DNA of 64,000 nt from Calycina herbarum (GCA_001414485.1 LLEY01000072.1:434001-498000), one strand, 5' to 3'. Positions 35,026 to 48,250 are shown, counted from the first letter of the stretch. The notes: generated from the sequence alone by a model not told the origin. Numbers and translations are program-made.

Positions 35026-35403
35026 TAAGCCTATTCTAATACTAATCCTCTAAAGTAGAAGATAGCGAAGATAGTTCGTAAGTTATAATTACCTTTGAAT
35101 TTATCTAAGTTAAAGTTAAAGTAGATGTCTATTTAAAGAAGAAACGAGTTAAGTTCCTTATACTTCCTATAATACGTATCTAGTATCTTAACTTTAATAG
35201 ACTTAAGTACTTGAACCTTATAGAGTTTAGAGGCGTCTAGTATACTAACGTTATTATTATTCCTAGCTAATTATATACTAGTAGGTGTTCCTCTAGTAGT
35301 ACTTCTAGATACTCTTATAATATTAACTTAACTAGTATTTAGACTAGTAGCGACGGGGGTTACTAGGGCTATAGCGACTAAACTTCTAAGCAGGTGCTTA
35401 AAG

Positions 35404-35850
35404 TATAACGAAACTCTATATAAACTAAATAAAGGTAACTAAGTCTTAAAGATTAGTATATAGATAAGAAGTATAGATATACTAGGTTATTTACTTAGAA
35501 GTAAACTTATTACTTATATTAAAGATACTAAATAAGATAATAAGATTAATAACTAAAGATAAGTACGAAGCTCCTATCTAATAGTAGACGTACTAGTCTT
35601 ATATAGAATCTCTTATACTACTCGGATCTCTATATAAGCCTAGATCTCTAGATCTTTTTAAATCCTCTAAGAGATCTAAGAGGATCTATTATATAACTTC
35701 TAATAGTTATCTAATAATAAAATCCTAAAACTCTTAAATACCTTTTATATTACTAATTTCCTTCTATATTACCTTCTAACCCTAGATATTATACCTTATT
35801 TTATTAGAGCGCTGTCTAAACTACTTACTACGTAACCGTGATTTATAATA
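35404..35850 (-). repeat. 5' LTR of element A3
   Basis: 447 bp, TATAACGAAACTC to TTTATAATA on +, between the two gag copies. Confidence 0.8.
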
Positions 35851-36219
35851 TACTACTTCTCTAAAATAGAAGATAGTAAAGATAGATCGCGAGTTATAAT
35901 TACTTTTGAATTTGTCTAAGTTAAAGTTAAAGTAGATGTCTATTTAAAGAAGAAACGAGTTAAGTTTCTTATACGCTTTCTATAATACGTGTCTAGTATC
36001 TTAACTTTAATAGACTTAAGTACTTCGATCTTATAAAGCTCGAGAGCGTCTAGTATACTAATATTATCGTTGTTCCTAGCTAATTATATACTAGTAGATA
36101 TTCCTCTAGTAGTACTTCTAGATATTCTTATAACGTTAGTTCGACTAGTGTTTAAGCTAGCAGCGGCAGCGAGGGTTACTAGAGCTATAGCGACTAAACT
36201 TCTAAGTAGGTGCTTAAAG
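35851..36219 (-). pseudogene. gag 5' end of element A4, truncated
   Basis: A second copy of the first about 370 bases of gag (compare 35030-35403) lies directly left of an LTR that starts at 36220. It is the 5' part of a fourth family A element whose 3' part is lost. Its LTR is itself split by A2. Confidence 0.7.
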
Positions 36220-36385
36220 TATAACGAAACTTAAATAAACTAAACAAAGGTAACTAAGTCTCGATAGTTAGTATATAAGTAAGAAGTATAGATACGCCGG
36301 TTTATTTACTTAAAAGTAAACTTATTACTTATATTAAAGATATTAAATAAAATAATAAGATTAATAACTGAATTTAAGTACGAAG
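36220..36385 (-). repeat. Family A LTR of element A4, left piece (split by A2)
   Basis: It starts TATAACGAAACTT and stops at TACGAAG in the middle of the LTR. The rest of the LTR resumes at 46872 with CTTCTATTTAATAG. The break is the insertion point of Gypsy A2. Confidence 0.85.
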
Positions 36386-36829
36386 TATAATAAAACAACA
36401 ACTATCTAATAGAGGTAATCGTTTTAAAGGTTAGTATATAGATAAGAAGTATAGACGCGATAGGTTATTTACTTAGAAGTAAACTCGTTACTTATATTAA
36501 AGATATTAAATAAGATAATAAGATTAATAACTAAAGTTAAGTACGAAGCTTCTATCTAAATAGCAGACGTACTAGTATATATAGAACCTCTTATACTACC
36601 TAGATCTCTATATAAGCCTAGATCTCTAGATCTTTATAGATCTCTTAAGAGATCTAAGAGAATCTATTATATAATCTCTAATAGTTATCTAATAGTAAGA
36701 TTCTATAATACTTAAATACTTTTCTATTACTAATTCTCTTTAGTATTATCTTCTATTTCCTAGATATTATATCTTATCTTATTAGAGCGCTATCTAGACT
36801 ACTTATTATATATAACGTAATTTATAATA
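36386..36829 (-). repeat. 3' LTR of Gypsy A2
   Basis: TATAATAAAACAACAACTAT at the left end and TTTATAATA at the right. It pairs with 46438-46866. Confidence 0.85.
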
Positions 36830-37420
36830 CTATTCTCTTCTTAGCCTTATATATTCTTACGCTTAAGTATAAGCTAAGAAACTTAGTTAGAGTACTAGTA
36901 GTATTCTTTTCTTTTTATTATATCCTACTTTATATAAAAGAAGAAAGAAGAATAAATACTACTTATAAAAAGTATTAAAATAGTTTATAACGAAATATTA
37001 CTATACTTCTACTATATCTCTTAGAAGTGTAGATGTTTTATCGATTCTTTATAGTCTTCTTAATATTCTAAATACGTTTAGTTAAAGTTAAAATATAATA
37101 GAACTAATAACGCTTAGAAAAAGAACGTTTTCTAAGCTAGCGACTAGGCTTCTATTAAAAAGTAAAAGGAGAAGCTTAAGAGAGAGAAGGAGGAAGCGAT
37201 AGCGAGGATTCTACGGTTATAGAAGTAGAAGGCTTTTCTAAAAAAAAGACAGCGTAAAATATTCTATTAAAGGCTTTGTTTTCTTAATAAACTTAATACT
37301 ACTAAGAAGGTAGAAAAGAAAGAGAAGAAGAAGAGAGAGAGAGAGAAGAGAAAGAGTAGTAAGAGATAGAGGTTATATATCTAGCGGCCTCGTCTATTTC
37401 TACTAGCTCTTAATCTAAGC
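36830..37420 (+). pseudogene. Antisense coiled-coil reading frame in the Gypsy A2 3' region
   Basis: The homologue of 18733-19440 is better preserved here. The + frame reads ASIKK, then KEKLKREKEEAIARILRL, then KQKAFLKKRQRKI, then FLNKLNTTKKVEKKEKKK and an Arg/Glu/Lys-rich tail (about 37140-37385). It is a long charged helix with only a few stops. It lies on the strand opposite to gag-pol, just inside the 3' LTR. Confidence 0.55.
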
Positions 37421-38397
37421 TAAGCCTTAACCTAGCTTTTCTTAAAGCTTTTCCTTCTAACTATAAGATATAGATAAACCTAGGTTTTACTAGTAGAATT
37501 CCTAAAATTCTACTAGATACTAGTTAAGGTTATTTTTTAGCTCTTAAGTGTTTTCTAAGTATAGATAATCTAACTATTTAATTAAATACTTAACTTATTC
37601 TCTAATAAGTCTATAGTTAAGAATTCTCTTAACCTTATACTTAGTATTTAAGTCTACTAGTTGAATTTCTATAAATAGAGCTAGTAGTGCTTCTAATAGT
37701 ACTAGTTTAAGTAGAGATATATAGAATACTAGGTAGATGTTTATTATCTTTAGTAGTACTAATTTATAATTTAAAAGTCTTTTAACTTATTTAATTTTAA
37801 ATAGTCTAAGTTTTTTATAGTCTAGTTTATTACTTAGTCTTTTTATATTAATATTTTTCTATACTAAGTAGACTTTATCTCTCTCTTTTAGTATTAGCTT
37901 CTAACTATGTTATTTATTATAGTAGTACGTGTTTCTTTTAACTACGAACTATAAGTCTTCTATAAGTTCTTTATATAACCTCTTAATTTTTAAGACCTAA
38001 ATATAAGTAAGCTAATTATTAATAGTTATAGACAGTAGTTCTTAATATACTATTAATTTATACTTAAAGTTAATATAGAATAGTATAATAAGTATTATTT
38101 CTATTACTAAACTATTATAAGTAAACTACGCTAAAGGTAGTAGTTCTACCTAGTTATTTTACTAGTAGTTTATATAATAATAAAGGTATATCTTAACTAC
38201 TTAATTTATACGTTTATTTCCTCTTTTTATTTAAGAGTAAAAAGCTATATAAAGCTTTCTTTTTATATCTAATTACTTTATAAGAGTAATCTAGAACTTT
38301 AAAGTAAAGAGTTTATCTCTATCTAAGAGTATTTCTTCTAGTAGTTTATATCTTAAAACTACTTCTTTTAGGAATATAAATACTAATTCCTTAGCTA

Positions 38398-40214
38398 ACG
38401 TGTTTTATAAGTAAGTCGTCTATATAAGCGAGTCGTCTACTTTTCTCGTCGCGTACTATATACTACTTTTAAATTATAATAGCTTAATACTACAACGTTT
38501 AATTACCTTCTTAAGAAGCTAATATTATTTTAATAACCTAAGAACTTGAAAACAACGCGTTATTAACCGAACAAAGCGTTATAAAGATTTACTATATTCC
38601 TCGAAAGACTCTCTCCGATCGACGCGCTGGAAAGCTCTTATAACGCGATTACTAGCCTAATTCAAAAAAGCTTATAAAGCTAGAGAAGGAGGTAATAGTT
38701 AGATATATATTAGAGTTAGATTCGTAAGAGTTTTCGCCTATAAGAGATATAGTACGAGATATAGCTAACAATCTACTAAGAGAGCGCGACGGAAAGCCTA
38801 TAGATAGAAACTAGCTAGATAACTTTATAAAACGTATACCTAAGCTTAAAACTTAATAGAGTCGTTTATATAATCGTTAGCAAGCTTTAACTAAGGATCC
38901 GCGAGTTATTAGCTTATAGTTTATACTTATATAGTCTATTAAAGAGAAATATAGTATTTAAGATAAGAATATTTATAACTTTAACAAAAGTAGCTTTATA
39001 ATAGAAGTTATTTCGTTCTAACTTATTATTATAAGCTTAGAAACGCGTAGGAAGCGAAAGTAAGTTCAGCTAGATAATCGCGAGTAGGTTATAGTTATTT
39101 AGAGAGTTAACGTAATAGAATAGGTAATCCCGCTATTTATTATATTTATAAGCAAAGTACTTATTTCTACCTAGTACTAAGATATATATATACTATACGA
39201 TTAGGTAATTAAGATTAGTAATAACGGCTAGATAAATAATAAGCTTAGAGTTATATAGTTAAAGTATTTTAATAAGTATATAAAAGTATAAAGTATAGAA
39301 GAGTATCGTTTATTAATTATTAATAGTTATAAAAGCTATAACTCGCTTAAATTCTAGTAACTCTATAAAGACTTAAATATTATTACTCTCTATATATCTC
39401 TATACTTATCGTACCTACTATAGCTGCTTAATATAGTCTACTTCTCGCTATTAAAGCGAGTATATAGAGCTAAGATATTAGACTTAGCACGGAATTATAT
39501 TAATTATATTACTAAAGAAACCTTTCTTCTAGCGTTTAAAGCAGCTTTTTATAAAGTATTTATAAGAGATAATATCTACGCGAGTTTTAAAGAGGCTAAG
39601 CTAGTCCTATATAGCTTAGAAGCTATGTTATCAAAGCTTAATTTAAGGCTTCGTACGCTAATACTAATAATACTAGAAGATACTCTATAGATATCTAAAA
39701 TACTAAGTAATATATATAAAATAATAGCTTAATTAACGCTTATTCGAGATCGGATTCAAAGATATTAAGACTCGTTACCTAGTTCTATTATTCAGTCTCT
39801 TAATTAACTCGAAAAAGACTTAACTAGAGTAATATATAATATAGTATTAATACGTAAGAAAATCACTAGTCTTCGTATAATAACTAAGGCTATAACTAAG
39901 TGTAAAAGTTATAAGAGGAAGTATATTAAGAGTTAAGAGATATTAATAGTAGGCGATATAGCTGATTTAATTATATCTAAGGAAAATAGTAGCTAGAAAC
40001 AAGGTAAAGAGTCTAGGAAGAGAGTTCGCGTAGACAGGTACTATAGCTGTTATAGTAAAACTAGGTATAATTCTCGTACTTATTAGGTAGAAATATTAGA
40101 TATAGAAGATAGCGAAAGTTCTAAAGAATACTAGATAGCTTCTATAGTAATAATAACACTAGGTTAAAAAAGTAGACGACTCGCTTATATAGACGACTCG
40201 CTTATAAAACACGT
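38398..40214 (+). mobile_element. pogo-type transposon P4, a different subfamily, inserted in Gypsy A2
   Basis: TA lies at 38396-38397 and 40215-40216. The ends are ACGTGTTTTATAAG and its complement; the inverted repeat contains a tandemly doubled TAAGCGAGTCGTCTATA-like motif. Its outer ACGTG is shared with P1-P3 but the rest of the terminal repeat differs. The transposase on + (about 38560-40160) has an HTH region, the YNFNKSSFI block (Asp to Asn) and LLINSYKSYNS (second Asp to Asn), and a Cys-rich end (YYSCYSKTRYNSRTY) corresponding to the CCHC tail. Confidence 0.88.
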
Positions 40215-41286
40215 TATACTTAATTCTAAATATAGTACTAGAATTATATACTTTATAAGCTGTTCTATAATAACTAGAATTAAATCGTATTTAACCTTTG
40301 TTATTAGATTCTTAGATTTTAGTAGTTTAATAATAAAATCCTAAGATATTAATTTCTAAGGTATTTATAATATTAGAGTAGTATCTATCTATTTATAAAG
40401 TATAAAGTAGAAAGCCTTATTCTAGGTATAGGTATTATACTCTGTTATTACTTTCTTAATAATCGTAGATAATTAACTAACGTAGTAGTACTGTTTTATC
40501 TACTATAGAGTTCTACGAATTCCTTAGTAGTTATAAGTAGACGTAGTATAGTATTTCTATACGAACTCTTCTATATACGAACTAGGAACCCAAAGCTTCT
40601 CTTTTATATACTAGTTATAACCTTCGTATATATTCTAAATTTTATCTATTTAGATATCGTTTATACTTATTACCGCTATCTCATATATAGTAGGTATTAA
40701 GTCGCTATTTTCGTTATACTTTAATATCGCTATATTAACGTATTTCTTATTTTTTTTTATAGCCTAGTTTCTAGCTTAGAGTATTAGCTCGAGTATTACT
40801 TATACTATTAATATATCGAATAATTATCTTAAATTCTACTAAAGTCTTAGACTACCTAGCTAAGCGTCTTATAATAAGTTCCTTAGTTATAGTAAATGTT
40901 TTTAGGTTTAGATAATTAGTAAGTACTATTACTAGGTACGTTATACTCTAAAGGTAAATTCTCTATTCTTTAAAAGCTAGAATAATAGCTATTAATTCTT
41001 TATTATAAATACTATAGTTCTATTATACTATATCGAAAGTTTTTAAGAAATATATTATAAGTATAAGTTTTTCTATTTTATTTAACTATAGATATATAGC
41101 GCCTACTACTATATCTAAGACGTCTATTTCTATTATACTTAGTTTCTTATAATTAAAATTATATAGAATTAGTTTTACTATAAACTATTCTTTAATTTTC
41201 TAGAAAGCTACTTTAGCTTTCTTATCCTAGATAAAAGCTACAGCTTTTCTAGTTAGTATTAATATTAGTTTTACTATCTTTATATA

Positions 41287-43148
41287 ACGTGGTTTATTAG
41301 AACTCTACGTATATTAGAACCCTGCGTACTTTTACCGACTCTTCTACTCTATTATTTTAACACGCGTTTTTCACTCTTTCTAATAGAGGTATAAACTTAA
41401 GAAGCACGTATTATTTTAGCTATTAAAGCTATTCGAACATCTAAAAGAAAACTAAGTCGTTGAAAAGCTATAAAAATCTATAAAGTTTCTAAATCTATAC
41501 TTTATCTTAGAATAAACAGCTATACTCTACTCTTCGATCGTCGGCTAGTAAATTCTAATTTAACTGAATTAGAGGAGGAGGTTATTATTTAATATATACT
41601 TAATATAGATACGAGAGGCTTTGCGCCCTAGCTAGCTAGTATAGAAGATATAGCGAATTATATTCTTAAATCGTAGAAGAGAAGACACGTTAGAAAGCTC
41701 TAGATACATCGATTTATACAACGACAACTAGTCTTAAAGACGTGTTTTAATCGCGTTTACGACTTCTAAAGAGCCTTATACGAAGATTCTAAGCTTATTA
41801 GTACGTGGTTTTAACTAGTAGAGAATATAAGAGTAAAATATAGTATTCTAGACTACGATTTTTAGAATTTCAACGAAACTAGCTTTATAATAGATATAAT
41901 TACTCCTTCTGTAGTTGTTATATATATAGATCGACGTAGTAGAGATAAGACAGTTTAGCTAGGTAATCGAGAATAGACTACTATAATTACTTATATTAAC
42001 AGCGAAGGTAGAAGTATTTCTCTATTTTTAGTAGTAAAGAGGAAATACTACCTCTTAAGTTAGTATACTAAGAGCGGCCTTCTATATAACTAGGTTATTA
42101 AACTAATAAGTAATAGCTAGACGAATAATAAAACAGGTCTAGAATAGCTTAAGTACTTCGATAAGTATACTTCTACTTAAGTAAAGAGTCTATATTAAAT
42201 ACTTATTCTTAATAGATATAAGAGTTATAAATCAGCTGAATTCTAAGAGTACTATAAGATATATAATATTATTACTCTTAGACTACCTTCTTACTCTTCT
42301 TATTTAACCTAGCCACTCGATATTAGATGTTTTAGTATCTTAAAACGAGTATATAGTCGATAAATTAAGACTTTTATTAAAGCTTATATTAACTATATTA
42401 CTAAGGTCGAGTTCTTTCTCGCTTTTAAAGCAGCGTATATAGAATTAATAATAGCCTAAAACGCTTAAGCTAGATTCCGCAGAGCTAGCTTAGTACCTTT
42501 TAATCTATAAGCTGTGATTTCAAAGCTTAATATAAAGTTATAGACACCGACCTCTACTAGGCCCCTCTCTACCGACGCTAACTCTTAGGTCTCTTAGACT
42601 TCTTATAACCCCGCCGAAGCTCTTTTATAAACAACTCTTATTAAGGACCGGATTACTAGTTACTAAGGAAGCTCGCTAACACCTATTTTCTAGATAGTTA
42701 TTATATTAGCAAAAGGTATAGAGTAATTAGCTTATAAAGTAACTCTTTTAACTACTAAGATATATATACTTCGAGTAGTAAATAAAGCTCTTAGTAAGCG
42801 TCGCAGAGCTAGGAAGACTTATATACGTTAAGGTAGTACACTTAATATAGAGGATATATAGGATATTCTAGCGTAGAAAGACATAGATAAGCAGGTTCGA
42901 CGCGATATATATATAGAGAGAGTTAGTCGGAAGGTAGAGTAATTAACTAGCAAGCGCTATAGCACTTATGAAAAAGCTAGTTATAATACGCGAACTTGTT
43001 AAGTAGATATAGATATATCTAGTTTATTAGATTCTTAGTAGTTTTAGTTAAATTTATATATTATAGTTGTTTAATTATGTTTTAAAGTAGTAGAGAAGAG
43101 CAAAAGTACGTAGGGTTCTAATATACGTAGAGTTCTAATAAACTACGT
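41287..43148 (+). mobile_element. Fot1/pogo-type transposon P3, inserted in Gypsy A2
   Basis: Ends ACGTGGTTTATTAGAAC and its complement GTTCTAATAAACTACGT are flanked by TA at 41285-41286 and 43149-43150. The host sequence rejoins to match A1 near 23940-23950. The transposase on + runs to a stop near 43030. The third catalytic Asp survives in this copy: PLDIRCFSILKRVYS at about 42313-42357. The P1 and P3 frames align codon by codon through the place where P1 carries its TRIM. Confidence 0.9.
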
Positions 43149-46100
43149 TAGTCTTTAATAAATAGTTAATAAAAGTTAGTAAATCCTAAGAAGGATTATA
43201 TATCTTTAACGTTTCTTAGTAATTCCTATTTAATAATAGTATAGATCTTTTCTAGATCTATTTCTATTTTTTCTAGACTAAAGATTCGTCTAAGAAAAAG
43301 AGTATAAGTAACTCTAAATTCGTATTTTAAGAGTTTTAATTAAGAATCTACTTTTATAAGTCGTTGTAAAACTTCTTTAATATATTTCTTATATTCCTCT
43401 TCGTTTTCTAAGAAGATTAATATATTATCTAGAAAGTATATAATAGTAACTTCTAGAAAGTCTTCTAAAATACTATTATTCTATCTTTAATAAGTAGCTA
43501 GTATATTAGTTAGACTAAAAGATATTACTATATACTTATAGAGTTCTAATAGTAAGATAAATATAGTCTTCTATTTATAGCTAGCCTTAATTCTAATTAA
43601 GCTATAGATGTTTTATTAATTAAGTTTTATAAATTTCTTTACTTAGCCTAACTTATTCTATAAGTATTAGCTAGTTAGTAATAGATAAGCGTTCTTAATC
43701 GTTATATTATTTAGTTTCTTATAATTAATATATACTCGTCTATTTAGATTATTCTTTTTCTTAATAATAAGTATATTTAAAGAGATAGACGATTTAGATT
43801 TTTAAATATATCTCTTCTTTATTTCTTATTAGATATAACTTTCTAATAAAGCTAAGTTATTCTAGTTATATAGTTAAAGCTTCTACTTTCTAAAGTTATA
43901 ACTCTCTATTAACTTAATCTTATAATCCTATAGTTAATATTCGAGAACCGTATATATATCTTCTAAGTCTTCGAATAACTTTATAAATTCTCTATACTAT
44001 ATAGGTATTTCGTTATTAGCTTTCTTACTAACCTATAGAGGACTCTAGACTAGGTGTCTAAGTATATTAGAAGAGGTAGCGTTAACCTCGTTCTAGTCTT
44101 ATAGTTATAAATACAAACCTATGTATTTATATTAGCTAAAGGTTATTATTCGAGTCTTTTAGTTAATATCTAGATTATATTCTTAAATCTATAATATACT
44201 AAGTATTACTTCCTTACTTTCTATTTTAATAATATCGAATTATATATCTAAATAGTATCCTTTAATATTAACTTTTATTAGAATAGTTTACTAATTAATA
44301 ATTCTATTCTAATATATAACGTTTATCTTATTAACTACTCTAAGATAGTATAGCTTTATATCTTCAATTAGAACGTTTAGCTTTCTTAGAGCTATTAGAG
44401 AAAGGAAATTACCTGTTACTCTAGAGTAAATCATAACTCGAAGTTCCTTCTCTTATATCTTTACTATTACTATAAGTTAATATTCTCTAGTTATAGTATA
44501 AATCTCTAATTTAATATAATAAACCTCGAATTTTCGTTTACTAATATATTCTTTTAAAGAGCTTAGAAAGAATATTACCTTTTTATTATTAGAAAAGGCT
44601 ATCTTATATATTAGACTGTCTTTTATAGTTCTCTTAGGTTCTAGAAGTATTCTTATAAAGTATCTCTCTATTAACTAGTCTAATATAACTCGTAGTTTAT
44701 ATTAAACCTATTTAATAGTTGCTTTATATAAAATCTTAGTAATCTATCGTTCGCCTCTTATAGATTAGTAAAATTCTTAGATTAACTTAGCTTAGAGGTT
44801 TACCTTAGTAACCTCGAATATCTACTAATCTCCTAATCCTTTAAATACTATAGTAACTCCTTTTTCTACTCTTAATATCTAATATTTCTCGTTAATTACT
44901 AACTTATACTCTTAACTAGGTAGGTAGGTAATAATATCTAATTTTAGATATCTATTATATTTATTAAATCCTTTTAAATAAGACTACTACTATTTAGTAG
45001 TATCTCTCTTTAGATTAGTACTATCTATATATCTCTCTTCTCTAGATAATTATTAGATACTATCTACTTAGGCCCTAGTTCTTTGAATTTAATACTTTCT
45101 CTTCTAGTAATAGAGCTAACTATAGTTACTTAGTCCTAGTTATTCTATACTATTATATAAGTAGTTAAGATAGTAGGATTAATTTCTTAAGTAGAATATA
45201 AGCTCTAAAAGTTAGGTTTCTAGCTTTCTATATATATCTATCTATTCCTCTTTTTAAAAGTTCTAATAAATTTATTAAAAGCGATAATTCGTATTCGACC
45301 TATAGTAGTACTGTTTATTCTTCGGTTAAACGTATATTATAATATATCTTAAGAAGCGGGTTACTATTATCGTTAGTATCTTATACTCCTTCTATTTAGA
45401 CCTTAGGTTTATTATTCCGCTTAATCTATATACTATATTCTCTAGCCTCGAGCTCTTTATCTATAAGTTTAATTTAATTAAATAATACTATCTCTATTTA
45501 AATAGTAGTATTAATCTGTTTCTTCTCTTTAGAGTCTTTCTTCTTACTATACTTGTTTACTCTATAGCTAGGAAGGCTATATAAGTAATATAAGTTTTAC
45601 TTACGTCGACGATTTCGCTTCTTCTAGGAAAGTCCTCTCTTCTAGAAGTTCTTTTTCATAGTTTCTTTCTTTAGAATCTATAATTTCTAAGTAGTATTAA
45701 TTTCTATAGAATCTCTATAGTTCTTTTTCTTACTCTTTTCTTATTAATATCTATAACTACCTCTTTTTTCTAGGCTTTGTTTATAATTCTAATTATCGAT
45801 CTTAATTATATTATTAGTTAACCTATTAAGCGTGTCTAGGAAGTCGTTCTAAGCTAGCTCGTCTTTAATACTATCTTTTAATTCTCTATAAAACTGTTTA
45901 TATAAGGCTTCGTCGTTCTAGCTAAAGCGTATAGAGTACTATTAGAATATTAACGTATACTTAGTAGCCGAGCCTTTTTATTAAAGATTATATAAAGCCT
46001 ATACTACTTTCTTCTTTAAATCTATATCTATAAACGTCTAATTTATTTCTTTCTTAAATCTAGTAACAGTTGAGAATAACTCTTAAGTACTCTTACTTAT

Positions 46101-46437
46101 AAGATTTAATACTCTTCTATTTAACGTTTTATTCTTCTAAAAATCCTCTAAATAAGATTCTTTCTAGTTATATACTACTCTCTTAAGACAGGTAGTAAGC
46201 TATATAACCTGATCTGTTTTATAGACGAACTATACTAAGTAAAAGTTTAAGTATATTAAGGCTTTTATAATAAACTTAGTAAGTTTCTCTAAGAAGCTAT
46301 TAAATGTTTTTAGTACTAGTAGTTTTACTTCCTCTCTAAGAGTAGTAACTAATACTACTAGTAGTATAGGAGTTAAGCCCGAGGCTAGTGTGTTTTTTAA
46401 CATCGTATCGGTAGTACTTCTAAGTAGATACTTAAAA

Positions 46438-46866
46438 TGTAATAAAATAGTAACTATCTAATAAAGGTTAGTATATAAGTAAGAAGTATAGACGCGATAG
46501 ATTATTTACTTAGAAATAAACTTATTACTTATATTAAAGATATTAAATAAGATAATAAGATTAATAACTAAAGTTAAATACGAAGCTTCTATCTAAATAG
46601 TAGATATACTAGTATATATAGAATCCCTCGTACTACCTAGATCTCTATATAAGCCTAGATCCCTAGATCTCTATAGATTCTCTAAGAGATCTAAGAGGAT
46701 CTATTACGTAACCTCTAATAGTTATCTAATAGTAAGATCCTAGAATACTTAAATACCTTCGTATTACTAATTCTCTCCGGTATTACCTTCTATTTCCTAG
46801 ATATCGTACCTTATTCTATTAGAGCGCTGTCTAGACTACTTATTATATATAACGTAATTCGTAATA
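46438..46866 (-). repeat. 5' LTR of Gypsy A2
   Basis: TGTAATAAAATAG at the left (TG retained) and CGTAATA at the right. It pairs with 36386-36829. Confidence 0.85.
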
Positions 46867-47161
46867 TAAAGCTTCTATTTAATAGTAGACGTACTAGTCT
46901 TATATAGAACCTTCGTCCTCTCTAGGTAGATAGGATCGTCTATCGCTCTAGTTAACCGGGTTACCTAGATCGCTAGTCGACCTAGGTTATTCTTTATATC
47001 ACGTAACCTCTAACGTGCTTTTAATAGTAAGATCCTAGAATCTCTAAATACCTCTATATTATAGATTCCCTTCTATATTACCTTCTATTTCCTAAACGTT
47101 ATACCTTATTCTATTAAAGCGCTGTCTAAACTACTTACTACGTAAAATATAATTCGTAATA
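46867..47161 (-). repeat. Family A LTR of element A4, right piece
   Basis: It continues the LTR broken at 36385, starting with the duplicated target (TAAAG) and ending CGTAATA at 47161. It is the distal end of A4. Confidence 0.85.
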
Positions 47162-48250
47162 ATAGAGCCGCTAGATAGAGGACCTCTACCTCTCTCTACT
47201 TCCTCTCTTCTTCTTCCTTCTTTTATTTTTCTCTCTCTTCTATCTTATTAAGCTCTTATAGGTTTAAGAGACTATAATATAATATCTTCTACTACTACTT
47301 AGTAAAGAAGTGTTATTATTTCTATAGTTAGAGGATCTTCTATATAGCTTCTTCTTAAACCTTATAAGTAGTCTCCTTCTTCTATTATAATCACTACTTC
47401 TAAGTATTAAGAGATTCCTACTTAAAGAATAAGAGTATTTGGTTTTACTTCTTAACGTTATAAAGCTTACTCTTCCTAGTATATTTAGAGTACTTAGAAC
47501 TACTAGCGATACTAATATAGTAGTAACCGATCTTTACTTAAGTATATTAAGTATAAGAAATTATTTTATATTCTAATTATTCGATTTAGATAGTATTTAG
47601 AATTCTATATTATTTAAGTCTATTCTTATAAATAGGTATTAATAATATTATAAAAGAAAGAGAAAGCTACTAGTCTTCTAATAATATTTCTTAGGTTATA
47701 TTTAAGTATAGAGACACGCTAGTCTAAGAAGAGAATAGTATTATAAATTATAGAATATAGTAAGTAATCTAAATAGCGCTCTAATAGAATAAAGTATAAT
47801 ATCTAGGGAATAGAAAGTAATATAAGAGGAAATTAGTAATATAAAAAGTATTTAAGAGTTTTAAGATCTTACTATTATAAGACTATTAGAAGTTATATAC
47901 AGTTATATAACGTAATCGCCTATATCGCCTATATTACTTATATCGTAAGTAACGTAAGTAATATAAGCGATATAGATAATATACTTAGAGAACGAAAGTT
48001 CTATATAAGACTAGTATATCTACTATTAGATAAGAGCTTCGTACTTAACTTTAGTTATTAATCTTATTACTTTACTTTAATATCTTTAATATAAGTAACG
48101 AGTTTATCTCTAAGTAAACACTATATAATAGTTATCTTCTTTACGTATATACTAACTATTGAACTCGATATCTTTATAGTTAGATATTAGTTTCGTTATA
48201 ATAACCTTCGAACTAGTTACCTTTGTTAGATAGTTAGTAGTTTCGTTATA
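47162..48250 (+). mobile_element. 3' end of a family A element in the opposite orientation
   Basis: 47162-47738 is the reverse complement of the 3' internal region seen at 18733-19400 and 36830-37420 (including the charged antisense frame, here on -), and it is followed by an LTR at 47739-48250 reading on +. The LTR is 512 bp because of a duplicated end segment: GTTTCGTTATA occurs at both 48190-48200 and 48240-48250. The 5' remainder is absent; it abuts the A4 LTR at 47161. Confidence 0.75.

Larger units (their letters stand above)
32400..35850 (-). mobile_element. Truncated family A Gypsy element A3 (gag plus 5' LTR), with pogo P2 inside
   Basis: Internal gag sequence on - runs from 35403 leftward to about 32400, interrupted by P2, and matches 27420-28657 of A1 closely. 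The 5' LTR is at 35404-35850. The pol part and the 3' LTR are missing: at about 32400 the homology ends abruptly against the recombinase gene. To its right begins a second gag copy (35851), so A3 appears to have inserted into that element. Confidence 0.75.
37430..46420 (-). pseudogene. gag-pol pseudogene of Gypsy A2
   Basis: On -, gag begins near 46400. A CCHC zinc knuckle is readable at about 45580-45625 (spacing C-X2-C-X4-H-X4-C, with every Cys and the His now Tyr or Ser). RT has the FLDNILIF form of YLDD at about 43415-43450 (Asp to Asn). The integrase C-terminal part lies at about 37700-38390. Interruptions by P3 and P4 and many TAG/TAA codons inactivate it. It is colinear with A1 throughout. 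Confidence 0.75.
36386..46866 (-). mobile_element. Complete Gypsy element A2, inserted in an older family A LTR
   Basis: LTRs are at 36386-36829 and 46438-46866. The target duplication is CGAAG (36381-36385) against TAAAG (46867-46871), differing by one C/T and one G/A, as RIP would produce after insertion. Both LTRs carry the same leading variant (AATAAAA...ACTATCTAATA), distinct from A1, which confirms they are a pair. Two pogo transposons are nested: P4 (38398-40214) and P3 (41287-43148). Without them the element is about 6.8 kb. Confidence 0.88.
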
